A stretch of DNA of 21,573 nt, taken from contig JAZOPS010000009.1 of the NCBI GenBank assembly GCA_045655645.1, positions 1 to 21,573 on the forward strand, written 5' to 3'. The number at the start of each line of letters is the position of its first letter. Within the stretch, counting starts at the first letter, position 1. Made by a program: the position numbers and the translations under genes. This DNA is from Fimenecus sp045655645. Lineage in GTDB: Bacteria; Bacillota; Clostridia; Oscillospirales; Acutalibacteraceae. The notes beneath the pieces are model-generated. The model ran no database searches. It had not been told where the DNA came from and was given only the letters and a program-made list of their open reading frames with translations. Positions 15,385 to 21,573 of the stretch are shown here, piece after piece.

Positions 15385-16111
15385 TTGCAACCTCCATCTT
15401 TTCGAGATATTCGTTTGCTTTTCTCAAAAGGAATTTATCATTAGGAAATTTAAGCGAATTCATTGCTTTTTCAAAGCCTAACCACAAATATTCTTCAATT
15501 TCTTCACGCTGAATAATTGTATTTGTATCGTCAGTTGTTGCAAGGAATATAATAACTTTTTTCTCAATTCTGCCTTGAATTGAATACTCTGATTTATATC
15601 TAAAATCAGGCATAAAGCGAATTCTGATTCCTGCTTCTTCAAGCACTTCGCGATAAGCTGTTTCGTGTTCGTTTTCGCCACGTTCCATGTGCCCTTTTGG
15701 GAAACCCCAGTTTGCACTTCGTCTGTTTTTAATAAGCAAGAAACGAACCTGACCGTTAATAATTCTATAAACGATTGCACCACAAGAACATTCATAAAGA
15801 CAAGATATTTCTCGTCTTTGTGTGCCATAAGCAAATTCGATAGCGTCTTCAATTTCGTGAATGATATATCGTTTGCTTTTTGGTGCTACAACAAGCACAA
15901 TTCCTTTGTCATTTTTAATTGTTGCAATCACTCGTCCTTCAAAAATTCGAACTTTGTGATTGACGCCCATAACAAATGCGCCCTTGACAGGAGAGCGAGG
16001 GTCAAGACCACTCTCAACAGTACCATAATTCAATTTAAAGGTTATATTTCTTTCACTGTCAAAGGAGTTCATTGGATGAGTCACTCTCACCCTTACATAT
16101 TTACCTAACAT
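15377..16111 (-). CDS. Pyrophosphatase-like domain fused to a Nudix hydrolase
   Basis: A 244-residue cytoplasmic protein. ATG 16111 is chosen because GGGAG lies 9 nt upstream and because the promoter -10 box (16177-16172) overlaps the more distal ATG 16180. Residues about 104-235 are a Nudix domain with a perfect box: G140, E146, R154-E155, then E158-E159-A-G-I. FPKGHMERGE fits diadenosine tetraphosphate hydrolase-like members. Residues 1-95 (MLGKYVRVRVTHPMNSF, LNYGTVES, IFEGRVIATI, VVAP) resemble the small clostridial inorganic-pyrophosphatase-like proteins. The acidic metal-binding DGDxxD-type segment is replaced by DPRSPVKGAF, so that half is probably inactive. CLYECSCGAIVY starts the Nudix half. 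The likely activity is cleavage of a nucleoside diphosphate compound; the exact substrate is unknown. Confidence 0.85.
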   Translation of the reverse strand: MLGKYVRVRVTHPMNSFDSERNITFKLNYGTVESGLDPRSPVKGAFVMGVNHKVRIFEGRVIATIKNDKGIVLVVAPKSKRYIIHEIEDAIEFAYGTQRREISCLYECSCGAIVYRIINGQVRFLLIKNRRSANWGFPKGHMERGENEHETAYREVLEEAGIRIRFMPDFRYKSEYSIQGRIEKKVIIFLATTDDTNTIIQREEIEEYLWLGFEKAMNSLKFPNDKFLLRKANEYLEKMEVANG

Positions 16112-16171
16112 ATGTATCTTCTCCCGAATAATTGTTGACAAATTCATGCCAACCGACTGTAACTGGTTATA

Positions 16172-16200
16172 ATTATACATAAATTATATTTATCTTGCAA
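16172..16200 (-). promoter_or_regulatory. Promoter of the Nudix gene
   Basis: On minus, TTGCAA (16200-16195), a 17-nt spacer and a perfect TATAAT (16177-16172). The start near 16165 gives a leader of about 54 nt and rules out the ATGs at 16180 and above. Confidence 0.83.
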
Positions 16201-16261
16201 GAGATAAGTGAAAAAAATATATTTTTCCATCTTTTATTCCCTATTATTTTAAGAAAATATA

Positions 16262-16290
16262 TTGTGATTTTTTATTGATTGTTGTAAAAT
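16262..16290 (+). promoter_or_regulatory. Promoter of the LCP gene
   Basis: TTGTGA (16262-16267), a 17-nt spacer and TAAAAT (16285-16290), about 38 nt before the start codon. Confidence 0.7.
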
Positions 16291-16327
16291 AAAGGGGATA
16301 AAATAATAATTTAAGGAAGTGAAAATT

Positions 16328-17602
16328 TTGGCTGATAATCGTTTCAAAAATGACGAATTTGAAGATATTTTCAGTAATTCCAGCAATGCTGACGAATACG
16401 AAGATATTTATAGTTCTTCTAACTTTGAAGACATTTCATCTTTTTCATCTGAACAAGACGAAATTCATGAAGAAGACTATGTCAGTGATGATTTCACAGT
16501 AAAATATAATAGTGCCGTTCAAAATCGCCGTCGTCAAGAAATTCAATATGACGACATAAGTGATGTTTATAGCAGAATGGCACCTGAATCTCGTCGTGAA
16601 CAAAAGAAAAAGAGCAAAGAAAGTCACCCTGTAAGAAATACTTTTCTTGTATTTTTATGCATTATTCTTGTTTTAGTTTCTTGTGTTGGTTTTTATGGCT
16701 ATAACACCGTTGACAAACTTCTTTCTTCTTTTGATAGCACAGAAAAAATTGTTGATAATGAATATATTTCAGAGTCACTTCTTTATAGTGATGACGAGCA
16801 AATTAACATTCTTTTAGTTGGTATTGATGCTAGAGAAGGTGAAACTGAATCTCGCTCAGACACAATGATGCTCGTTACATTAGATAATAAAAATGGCGAA
16901 ATCAAACTCACATCCTTCCTTCGTGACTCTTATGTTTCAATTGCTGGTCGCGACAGAAAAGAAAAGCTCAATGCCGCTTATCTTCGTGGCGGAATACAGA
17001 CACTTGTTGATACCCTTGAAATGAATTTTAAAGTGAGTATTCCATATTATGTAGTTGTGGATTTTGAAATTTTCACAACTATCGTTGATGAACTAGGTGG
17101 CATAAATGTTGATGTAACCGAAAAAGAAAGTTACTATACATATCATTCTGGTAGCGTTAATGTTCCTGTTCGAATTGAAGCCGGTGAAGACATTCTTCTC
17201 AACGGCGAACAAGCTCTTTGGTATTCTAGAATTCGTAAACTTGACTCTGACTTTATGAGAACAGAAAGACAGAGAAAAGTTATTACCGCTATTATTGAAA
17301 AAACATTACAACAAGATATTCCCGCAATAATTGAATTGGCAGAAACAATTATTCCGTTGGTAAAAACAAATCTCAGTTCAAAAGAAATAATGAGCATTGG
17401 TGTTAAAGCACTTTTGAAACAAGCATACTCATATCCAATTGTTCAACAGCCGATTCCTGCTGACAACACTTGGTCAAGCAAAAGCATTTCTGGTATTGGT
17501 TCTTGTCTTGTAATGGATTTTGATAAAAACATTAAGATTATGCAAAATTTCCTTTCTGAAAAACAAGTTGAAGAAGTGGAAACATCAACAGAAAAGAAAT
17601 AA
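16328..17602 (+). CDS. LytR-CpsA-Psr (LCP) family cell-wall polymer ligase
   Basis: LCP proteins transfer lipid-linked anionic polymers to peptidoglycan on the outer face of the membrane. I favour TTG 16328, since AAGGAAG (16313-16319) is 8 nt upstream; GTG 16319 overlaps that site. The 424 residues comprise a 100-residue cytoplasmic head, one membrane helix (about 104-126) and the LCP domain (about 158-327). Domain motifs are INILLVGIDARE, SRSDTMMLVTL, TSFLRDSYV, KLNAAYLRGG and LWYSRIR...DFMRTERQRKV, which keep the Arg/Asp residues that bind the polyprenyl pyrophosphate. The head is unusually long and acidic, with three FEDI/YEDI repeats, followed by a basic Arg/Lys stretch next to the membrane. 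The GH51 gene follows after 20 nt. Confidence 0.9.
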   Translation: MADNRFKNDEFEDIFSNSSNADEYEDIYSSSNFEDISSFSSEQDEIHEEDYVSDDFTVKYNSAVQNRRRQEIQYDDISDVYSRMAPESRREQKKKSKESHPVRNTFLVFLCIILVLVSCVGFYGYNTVDKLLSSFDSTEKIVDNEYISESLLYSDDEQINILLVGIDAREGETESRSDTMMLVTLDNKNGEIKLTSFLRDSYVSIAGRDRKEKLNAAYLRGGIQTLVDTLEMNFKVSIPYYVVVDFEIFTTIVDELGGINVDVTEKESYYTYHSGSVNVPVRIEAGEDILLNGEQALWYSRIRKLDSDFMRTERQRKVITAIIEKTLQQDIPAIIELAETIIPLVKTNLSSKEIMSIGVKALLKQAYSYPIVQQPIPADNTWSSKSISGIGSCLVMDFDKNIKIMQNFLSEKQVEEVETSTEKK

Positions 17603-17622
17603 TACCGTTGGGGGTACTATAT

Positions 17623-19122
17623 ATGAAAAAGGCAAAGATGTCACTTGTATCTGAATTTACAAGTGCAAAAATTGACGAAAGAATTTATGGCTCATTCATT
17701 GAGCATTTAGGCAGAGCTGTTTATGGCGGTATTTATGAACCCGACCATCCAACTGCTGATGAAGACGGTTTCCGTCAAGATGTTATTGAAAAGGTTAAAA
17801 AACTTAATGTTCCGATTGTTCGTTATCCAGGTGGCAACTTTGTTTCAGGCTATAACTGGGAAGATGGCGTTGGTCCTGTTGAATTGAGACCTCGCAAACT
17901 TGAACTTGCTTGGGGCGTGACAGAGCCCAACCTTTTTGGTACAAATGAATTTGCTAAATGGTGTAAAAAAGCGAATTCTCAACCAATGATGGCTGTAAAC
18001 CTTGGACTTCGTGGTCCTGAAGAAGCAAGAAATCTTGTTGAATACTGTAACCATAAGAGTGGCAGTTATTGGAGTGACCTTCGTCGTTCACACGGATATG
18101 AAGACCCTCATAACATTAAACTTTGGTGTCTTGGTAACGAAATGGATGGTGACTGGCAAATCGGTCACAAAACTGCAGTTGAATATGGTCGAACAGCAGC
18201 CGAAGCATCAAAGGTTATGAAATGGACTGACCCATCAATTGAAACTGTGCTTTGTGGTAGCGCATCTCGCGATATGGATACATTTGGTGAATGGGAAGCA
18301 ACTACGCTTGACTTAGCTTATGATAAAGTTGACTATCTTTCACTTCACATCTATTTCGGCAATCACGAAAATGATACACCATCATTCCTTGCAAAGAACT
18401 TGAAAATGGATGAGTTTATCCGTTCAGTAATTTGCATTTGTGACTATATCAAAGCAAAAAAACGCTCAAAGCACACCGTTAACCTTTCATTTGATGAGTG
18501 GAATGTGTGGTATCATTCAAATGGTGCACCTTTTGAAAAATGGAGCACTGCACCCCATCAGCTTGAAGATATCTACAACTTTGAAGATGCTCTTTTAGTT
18601 GCACTTATGCTTATGACTCTCTTAAAACATGCTGACAGAGTTAAAATTGGTTGTCTTGCACAGCTTGTTAATGTTATTGCACCAATTATGACTGAAAACG
18701 GGGGAAAATGTTGGGAACAGACAATTTTCTACCCATTTATGCATCTTTCAAATTTTGGTCGTGGCTACACTCTTGATTCAAGAGTTGTTTCGCCTAAACA
18801 CGATACAAAAGAGTTCACAGATGTTCCTGATATCGAGTCAATCGCAACCATGAGCGAAGACAAAGAAAGTCTTACAATCTTTGCAGTTAACAGAAATATG
18901 GAAGAAGACATTCTCTTTGATGTTTCTCTTCTTGATTTTGAAAACTTCCAGGTTATTGATTGTATTGAAATGAGTGGATATGGCATCAAAGAAGAAAACA
19001 GTGCAATCCACACTCCTGTTAAACCATTCAAAGCAGAAAATCCTGCTTTTGACGGCAAAGAGCTTTCAATAAAACTTAAACCACTTTCTTGGAATGTTAT
19101 TAGACTTGCAAAAAAGAAATAA
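17623..19122 (+). CDS. Alpha-L-arabinofuranosidase, GH51
   Basis: Removes terminal alpha-L-arabinofuranosyl units from arabino-oligosaccharides. ATG 17623 has GGGGG 8 nt upstream; TTG 17608 is a poorer start. The 499 residues match the family length of about 500. The start GSFIEHLGRAVYGGIYEP and RYPGGNFVSGYNWEDGVGP are strong GH51 signatures. E173 in LGNEMDG is the acid/base and E292 in SFDEWNVWYH the nucleophile; both sit where the well-studied Geobacillus enzyme has them. The C-terminal beta domain ends ...LKPLSWNVIRL. No signal peptide is present, so it acts in the cytoplasm on imported oligosaccharides. It lies 20 nt after the LCP gene and may be read from that promoter; no sugar transporter or regulator is nearby. 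Confidence 0.95.
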   Translation: MKKAKMSLVSEFTSAKIDERIYGSFIEHLGRAVYGGIYEPDHPTADEDGFRQDVIEKVKKLNVPIVRYPGGNFVSGYNWEDGVGPVELRPRKLELAWGVTEPNLFGTNEFAKWCKKANSQPMMAVNLGLRGPEEARNLVEYCNHKSGSYWSDLRRSHGYEDPHNIKLWCLGNEMDGDWQIGHKTAVEYGRTAAEASKVMKWTDPSIETVLCGSASRDMDTFGEWEATTLDLAYDKVDYLSLHIYFGNHENDTPSFLAKNLKMDEFIRSVICICDYIKAKKRSKHTVNLSFDEWNVWYHSNGAPFEKWSTAPHQLEDIYNFEDALLVALMLMTLLKHADRVKIGCLAQLVNVIAPIMTENGGKCWEQTIFYPFMHLSNFGRGYTLDSRVVSPKHDTKEFTDVPDIESIATMSEDKESLTIFAVNRNMEEDILFDVSLLDFENFQVIDCIEMSGYGIKEENSAIHTPVKPFKAENPAFDGKELSIKLKPLSWNVIRLAKKK

Positions 19123-19134
19123 ATGTAGTAGAAT
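19106..19134 (+). promoter_or_regulatory. Promoter of the zinc-ribbon membrane protein gene
   Basis: TTGCAA (19106-19111), a 17-nt spacer and TAGAAT (19129-19134). The -35 lies inside the last codons of the GH51 gene. Confidence 0.6.
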
Positions 19135-19173
19135 AATATGGTATTATTTTGACCTTACGAAAAGAGTGATTTT

Positions 19174-19953
19174 ATGGCATCAAAATGTCCTAACTGTGGG
19201 CACACATTAAAACTTTGGAATGTTAAAGCAGAATGTCCAAAATGTGGCGCAAATATTCCAAACTTCCAATGGGAAGAAAGACTTGAGAAAGACTCTGACT
19301 TTGCTGAACACGCATTTGCAAAATTGCACTATAAAACAGCAAACTTCAAAAGCGCAGCAGCAGGTTCAAAACTTCGCATCATTCGTCTTATTATGACATT
19401 TGCACCACTTATTGCACTTGTTCTTCCACTTTACAAATTCACAATTACAATGCCTTTCTATACAGATACAAAAACTGTGTCTTTCTTGACATTTGTTCTT
19501 GATTATCTTCTCAAAACAGATATTGGCAGCGTTTTGAAACTTGCAGGTGGCGAAGTTCTTGGTCAAGCAGCACTTATGGTTGTTGTTGCTTGCGCACTTC
19601 TTCTCGTTGCAGTTGTATGTGGCGTTCTCAATTTCTTCGTTTTACTTATTGCGGGCATTAAACTCAAATATATGTTCAACATTATTCTCAATGTGATAAG
19701 CACACTTTCTTGGGGCGTTGCAGCAGTATTCTTTGCACAGTTTACAACAGCTTGTGAAACTCTTGGTGGTGGAATCGTTACAGATTGCAGTCTTGGTTTT
19801 GGTTTCATTGTTGGATGTGTTCTTTTCCTTGTTAACTTTACACTTAATGTTATCGTTGGCAACAGCCTTAAAAAGCAGATGCAAGAGCAACCATCAATGG
19901 AAGAATTCATTGAAAATGAAATTGCTGAGCTTCGTGCACCAAAAGCAGAATAA
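19174..19953 (+). CDS. Zinc-ribbon polytopic membrane protein, unknown function
   Basis: I do not recognise a named family. The 259 residues start with a zinc ribbon (C5-P-N-C8 and C21-P-K-C24), then a soluble amphipathic stretch to about 65, then about four hydrophobic segments (roughly 68-90, 127-158, 163-190 and 206-230), and an acidic C-terminal tail. No signal peptide precedes the ribbon, so the ribbon and tail are probably cytoplasmic. AAAGAG lies about 8 nt before the ATG. The gene has its own promoter and a terminator that overlaps the next gene's leader. Zinc-ribbon plus membrane proteins of this kind are common and largely uncharacterised in Clostridia. Confidence 0.75.
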   Translation: MASKCPNCGHTLKLWNVKAECPKCGANIPNFQWEERLEKDSDFAEHAFAKLHYKTANFKSAAAGSKLRIIRLIMTFAPLIALVLPLYKFTITMPFYTDTKTVSFLTFVLDYLLKTDIGSVLKLAGGEVLGQAALMVVVACALLLVAVVCGVLNFFVLLIAGIKLKYMFNIILNVISTLSWGVAAVFFAQFTTACETLGGGIVTDCSLGFGFIVGCVLFLVNFTLNVIVGNSLKKQMQEQPSMEEFIENEIAELRAPKAE

Positions 19954-19976
19954 AATCACTTACATATAAACTGAAC

Positions 19977-20008
19977 CCCCTTTCATATAATTGAAAGGGG
20001 TATTTTTT
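19977..20008 (+). terminator. Terminator hairpin that includes the next gene's ribosome binding site
   Basis: CCCCTTTCA (19977-19985) pairs with TGAAAGGGG (19992-20000) around the loop TATAAT (19986-19991), followed by TATTTTTT (20001-20008). This is a good terminator for the zinc-ribbon gene. The downstream arm is also the only Shine-Dalgarno-like sequence (AAAGGGG, 8 nt) before ATG 20009. The loop reads as a perfect -10 box but has no acceptable -35 (CATATA at 17 nt). Confidence 0.8.
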
Positions 20009-20767
20009 ATGAGATTTTTTGTTTTTAAACGACAGACATTATTGCTTATTCTTTTTGGTATAATTGTTTTGATTGGTGGTTTAATTTTGTTTACAGGATA
20101 TATCGTTTCCGCTTCATCACCCACAAAGCAATTACCAATTTATGCCGTCGCAACTGACGAAAAGAAAATTGCAATCACTTTTGATGCAGCATGGACTAAT
20201 CAAGACACCGAAGAATTGATTGAAATACTGGCAAAACATAATGCAAAAGCCACATTTTTTGTGGTTGGTGATTGGGCAAAGAGTTTCCCTGAAAGTGTGA
20301 AAGCCTTTTATGATGCAGGGCACACAATAGCAAACCACTCTGATACTCACAAGGCTTTTTCAAAATGCTCACGAAAAGAAATCAAAGAAGAAATCGAAAA
20401 CTGTAACGAGAAACTTGAAGGGATTATCGGCGAAAAAATCACACTTTTAAGAGCACCATCTGGGGACTATACAAATCAGAGTATGGATGTTGCAAAATCA
20501 CTTGGAATGCATACAATTCAATGGAATTGTGACTCTCTTGACTATCAAAAACTGTCGGTTGATGAGATTGTTAACAGGGTTTTAAGCCGTGTCACAAACG
20601 GCTCAATTGTGCTTTTTCATAACGGAGTGGAAAACACCGCCCCTGCCCTTGATAAAATCCTTACAGAGTTAGAAAATCAAGGCTATTCATTTGTATCAGT
20701 CAATGATTTAATCTATAAAGACAACTACTACCTCGACCACACAGGCAGGCAACATAAAAACACATAA
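20009..20767 (+). CDS. Polysaccharide deacetylase, PdaB-like
   Basis: A 252-residue NodB-homology carbohydrate esterase (CE4 type) with one N-terminal membrane segment (about 10-33) and an extracytoplasmic catalytic domain. ATG 20009 follows AAAGGGG by 8 nt. Motifs run in order: ITFDAAWTNQDT (D59), ATFFVVGDWA, HSDTH (H110, H114, zinc ligands), RAPSGDY (R148), QWNCDSLDY and IVLFHNG (H204). Classical CE4 enzymes have TFDDG with two Asp; here the second is Ala, as in the sporulation protein PdaB group (TFDxxW). The likely role is in spore or cell-wall glycan modification, but activity in this subgroup is uncertain. Together with the CwlD-like amidase it hints at a spore former. A strong terminator closes the unit. 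Confidence 0.88.
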   Translation: MRFFVFKRQTLLLILFGIIVLIGGLILFTGYIVSASSPTKQLPIYAVATDEKKIAITFDAAWTNQDTEELIEILAKHNAKATFFVVGDWAKSFPESVKAFYDAGHTIANHSDTHKAFSKCSRKEIKEEIENCNEKLEGIIGEKITLLRAPSGDYTNQSMDVAKSLGMHTIQWNCDSLDYQKLSVDEIVNRVLSRVTNGSIVLFHNGVENTAPALDKILTELENQGYSFVSVNDLIYKDNYYLDHTGRQHKNT

Positions 20768-20769
20768 AT

Positions 20770-20800
20770 AAAGAGACGAGGTTTTGCCTCGTCTCTTTTT
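20770..20800 (+). terminator. Terminator of the deacetylase gene
   Basis: A 12-bp stem AAAGAGACGAGG (20770-20781) / CCTCGTCTCTTT (20787-20798) with a 5-nt loop and a T run to 20800. The stretch 20801-20894 after it shows nothing I can name. Confidence 0.93.
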
Positions 20801-20894
20801 GTGTGAATATTAAGTTTATATTATCTAAAGCGTCAACACTTAAAACAATAAAAATCTTTTAGCTAATTGATTCGATGTTGAGAAAGAATCTTAC

Positions 20895-21062
20895 TCACAC
20901 CTTGCTTACCTTGCAAATGCGATTTCTTTCGTTAAGAGCGTTTGTAATCTTTTTAATTAATGCCTTAATATCAGCATCATCTCCGTCAACAATTTGAGTG
21001 CTTAACTTAATGACATTTCGAGTATTCGCAAGGTGTTTTTTTATGATATTAGCATTTTTCAA
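20895..21062 (-). CDS. Possible small ORF after the SprT-like gene
   Basis: A 55-codon minus-strand frame from TTG 21062 to TGA 20895, with a plausible protein composition. It starts MKNANIIKKHLANTRNV and continues as a charged amphipathic helix-like sequence (DDADIKALIKKITNALNERN). It overlaps the last 14 nt of the SprT-like gene in another frame, so it could be coupled. No ribosome binding site is seen, and GTG 21074 is an alternative start. It resembles no family I know. It could also be the tail of a longer, now broken gene. Confidence 0.35.
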   Translation of the reverse strand: MKNANIIKKHLANTRNVIKLSTQIVDGDDADIKALIKKITNALNERNRICKVSKV

Positions 21063-21549
21063 AAATCGAACCACAAGTCTTACATCGAAGATTATAAGTC
21101 AACTCTTTCGAATACCAATGCTCAAACCCACATTTAGGACAAGCCCTTTTGTAAATGTCGCCTTTGTGTCTGTTGTAATAAATCTTTCGATCAACAAATC
21201 GAAGTGTGTGTGTCCCAAGTTTTTCGTCGCAAATCCGAGACCACTTAACAAATTCGTCATTATGTCCATTGCAACAGTTAGGACAAGTGTGAAGGAGTTC
21301 GTGATAAATATCATCTCGTATATTACTTAAAACAACAACATCATCAATATATTTTACGACACCATTATGTATAACAATGTCATAAACCATATTCCCATCA
21401 ACATTCTTACAATAACAACCAGCACTAATAACATTAAGTTTTTGAAAAGTAATGCTATTGATATGTTCTTTTGCTACTGGTATGCCAACTGCAAGCATCT
21501 TGTCAATGCATTCGTGCATCATTGCAGATAAAATATCATTTACATTCAT
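21049..21549 (-). CDS. SprT-like zinc metallopeptidase with C-terminal zinc ribbon
   Basis: A 166-residue cytoplasmic protein. The catalytic motif is HELLHTCPNC (H83, E84, H87), with H96 in NGHND as probable third zinc ligand. A zinc ribbon follows with CPKC (C137, C140) and CKTC (C156, C159). This HExxH plus ribbon layout is the SprT/Spartan type; eukaryotic Spartan cuts DNA-protein crosslinks, while the bacterial SprT role is poorly known. Short SprT-like genes of this form are often on phages and plasmids. AAGGAGAT (about 21556-21563) sits 6-7 nt before the ATG. No relation to the upstream wall-related genes is evident, and the window ends 24 nt upstream. Confidence 0.85.
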   Translation of the reverse strand: MNVNDILSAMMHECIDKMLAVGIPVAKEHINSITFQKLNVISAGCYCKNVDGNMVYDIVIHNGVVKYIDDVVVLSNIRDDIYHELLHTCPNCCNGHNDEFVKWSRICDEKLGTHTLRFVDRKIYYNRHKGDIYKRACPKCGFEHWYSKELTYNLRCKTCGSIFEKC

Positions 21550-21573
21550 TACATAATCTCCTTCCCTTGTTTC

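Noticed and set aside
16112..16180. N-terminal extension of the Nudix protein to ATG 16180
   Set aside because: The promoter -10 box at 16172-16177 overlaps it, and a good ribosome binding site precedes ATG 16111.
20998..21330. 110-codon plus-strand frame
   Set aside because: Antisense to the SprT-like gene, whose HExxH and zinc ribbon are clear; no ribosome binding site.
1..21573. CRISPR arrays, insertion sequences, integrase genes, rRNA
   Set aside because: No evenly spaced repeats, transposase or recombinase motifs, or rRNA-like sequence was seen on either strand.

Overview
The window is AT-rich, with compact operons, strong sigma-A type promoters and AAGGAGG-like ribosome binding sites. 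It looks like chromosome from a Gram-positive low-GC Clostridia bacterium, probably of the Oscillospirales/Ruminococcaceae type from a gut. The evidence is a set of spore/cell-wall enzymes (CwlD-like amidase, PdaB-like deacetylase), an LCP-family wall protein, an intracellular GH51 arabinofuranosidase and a FAD-dependent thymidylate synthase. Organism placement is inference from gene content; no rRNA is present.

Layout. 1-2001: a membrane-anchored parvulin-type foldase with its own promoter and terminator. 2021-5776: a two-gene unit in which an ECF sigma factor overlaps by 8 nt a 1035-residue single-pass protein with a short cytoplasmic head and a very large Ig-like extracellular part. This has the layout of a sigma factor with a surface-sensing regulator and is the best candidate for an undescribed system. 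5787-6959 (minus): a calcineurin-like phosphoesterase with a C-terminal membrane tail. 7015-7402: a tRNA-Gln(CUG) with promoter and terminator, next to a broken second tRNA-Gln 3' end and a hairpin-rich insert. 7420-9709 (minus): thyX, then a cell-wall amidase. 9761-10795 (minus): a secreted or anchored endonuclease/exonuclease/phosphatase-fold protein.

10853-14891 (plus): trkA-trkH-alr, i.e. potassium uptake plus alanine racemase. 14857-16200 (minus): a Nudix hydrolase fused to a pyrophosphatase-like domain, overlapping by 8 nt a small membrane export-like protein. 16262-20800 (plus): an LCP wall-polymer ligase, GH51, a zinc-ribbon membrane protein and a PdaB-like polysaccharide deacetylase. 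Between the last two, a terminator hairpin contains the ribosome binding site of the downstream gene. 20895-21563 (minus): a SprT-like metallopeptidase followed by a possible small ORF; this end looks more accessory.

Cell-envelope biology is the common thread: extracytoplasmic folding, surface sensing, amidase, D-alanine supply, wall-polymer attachment and a deacetylase. The genes are in several independent transcription units. No CRISPR array, insertion sequence, integrase or rRNA gene was seen.
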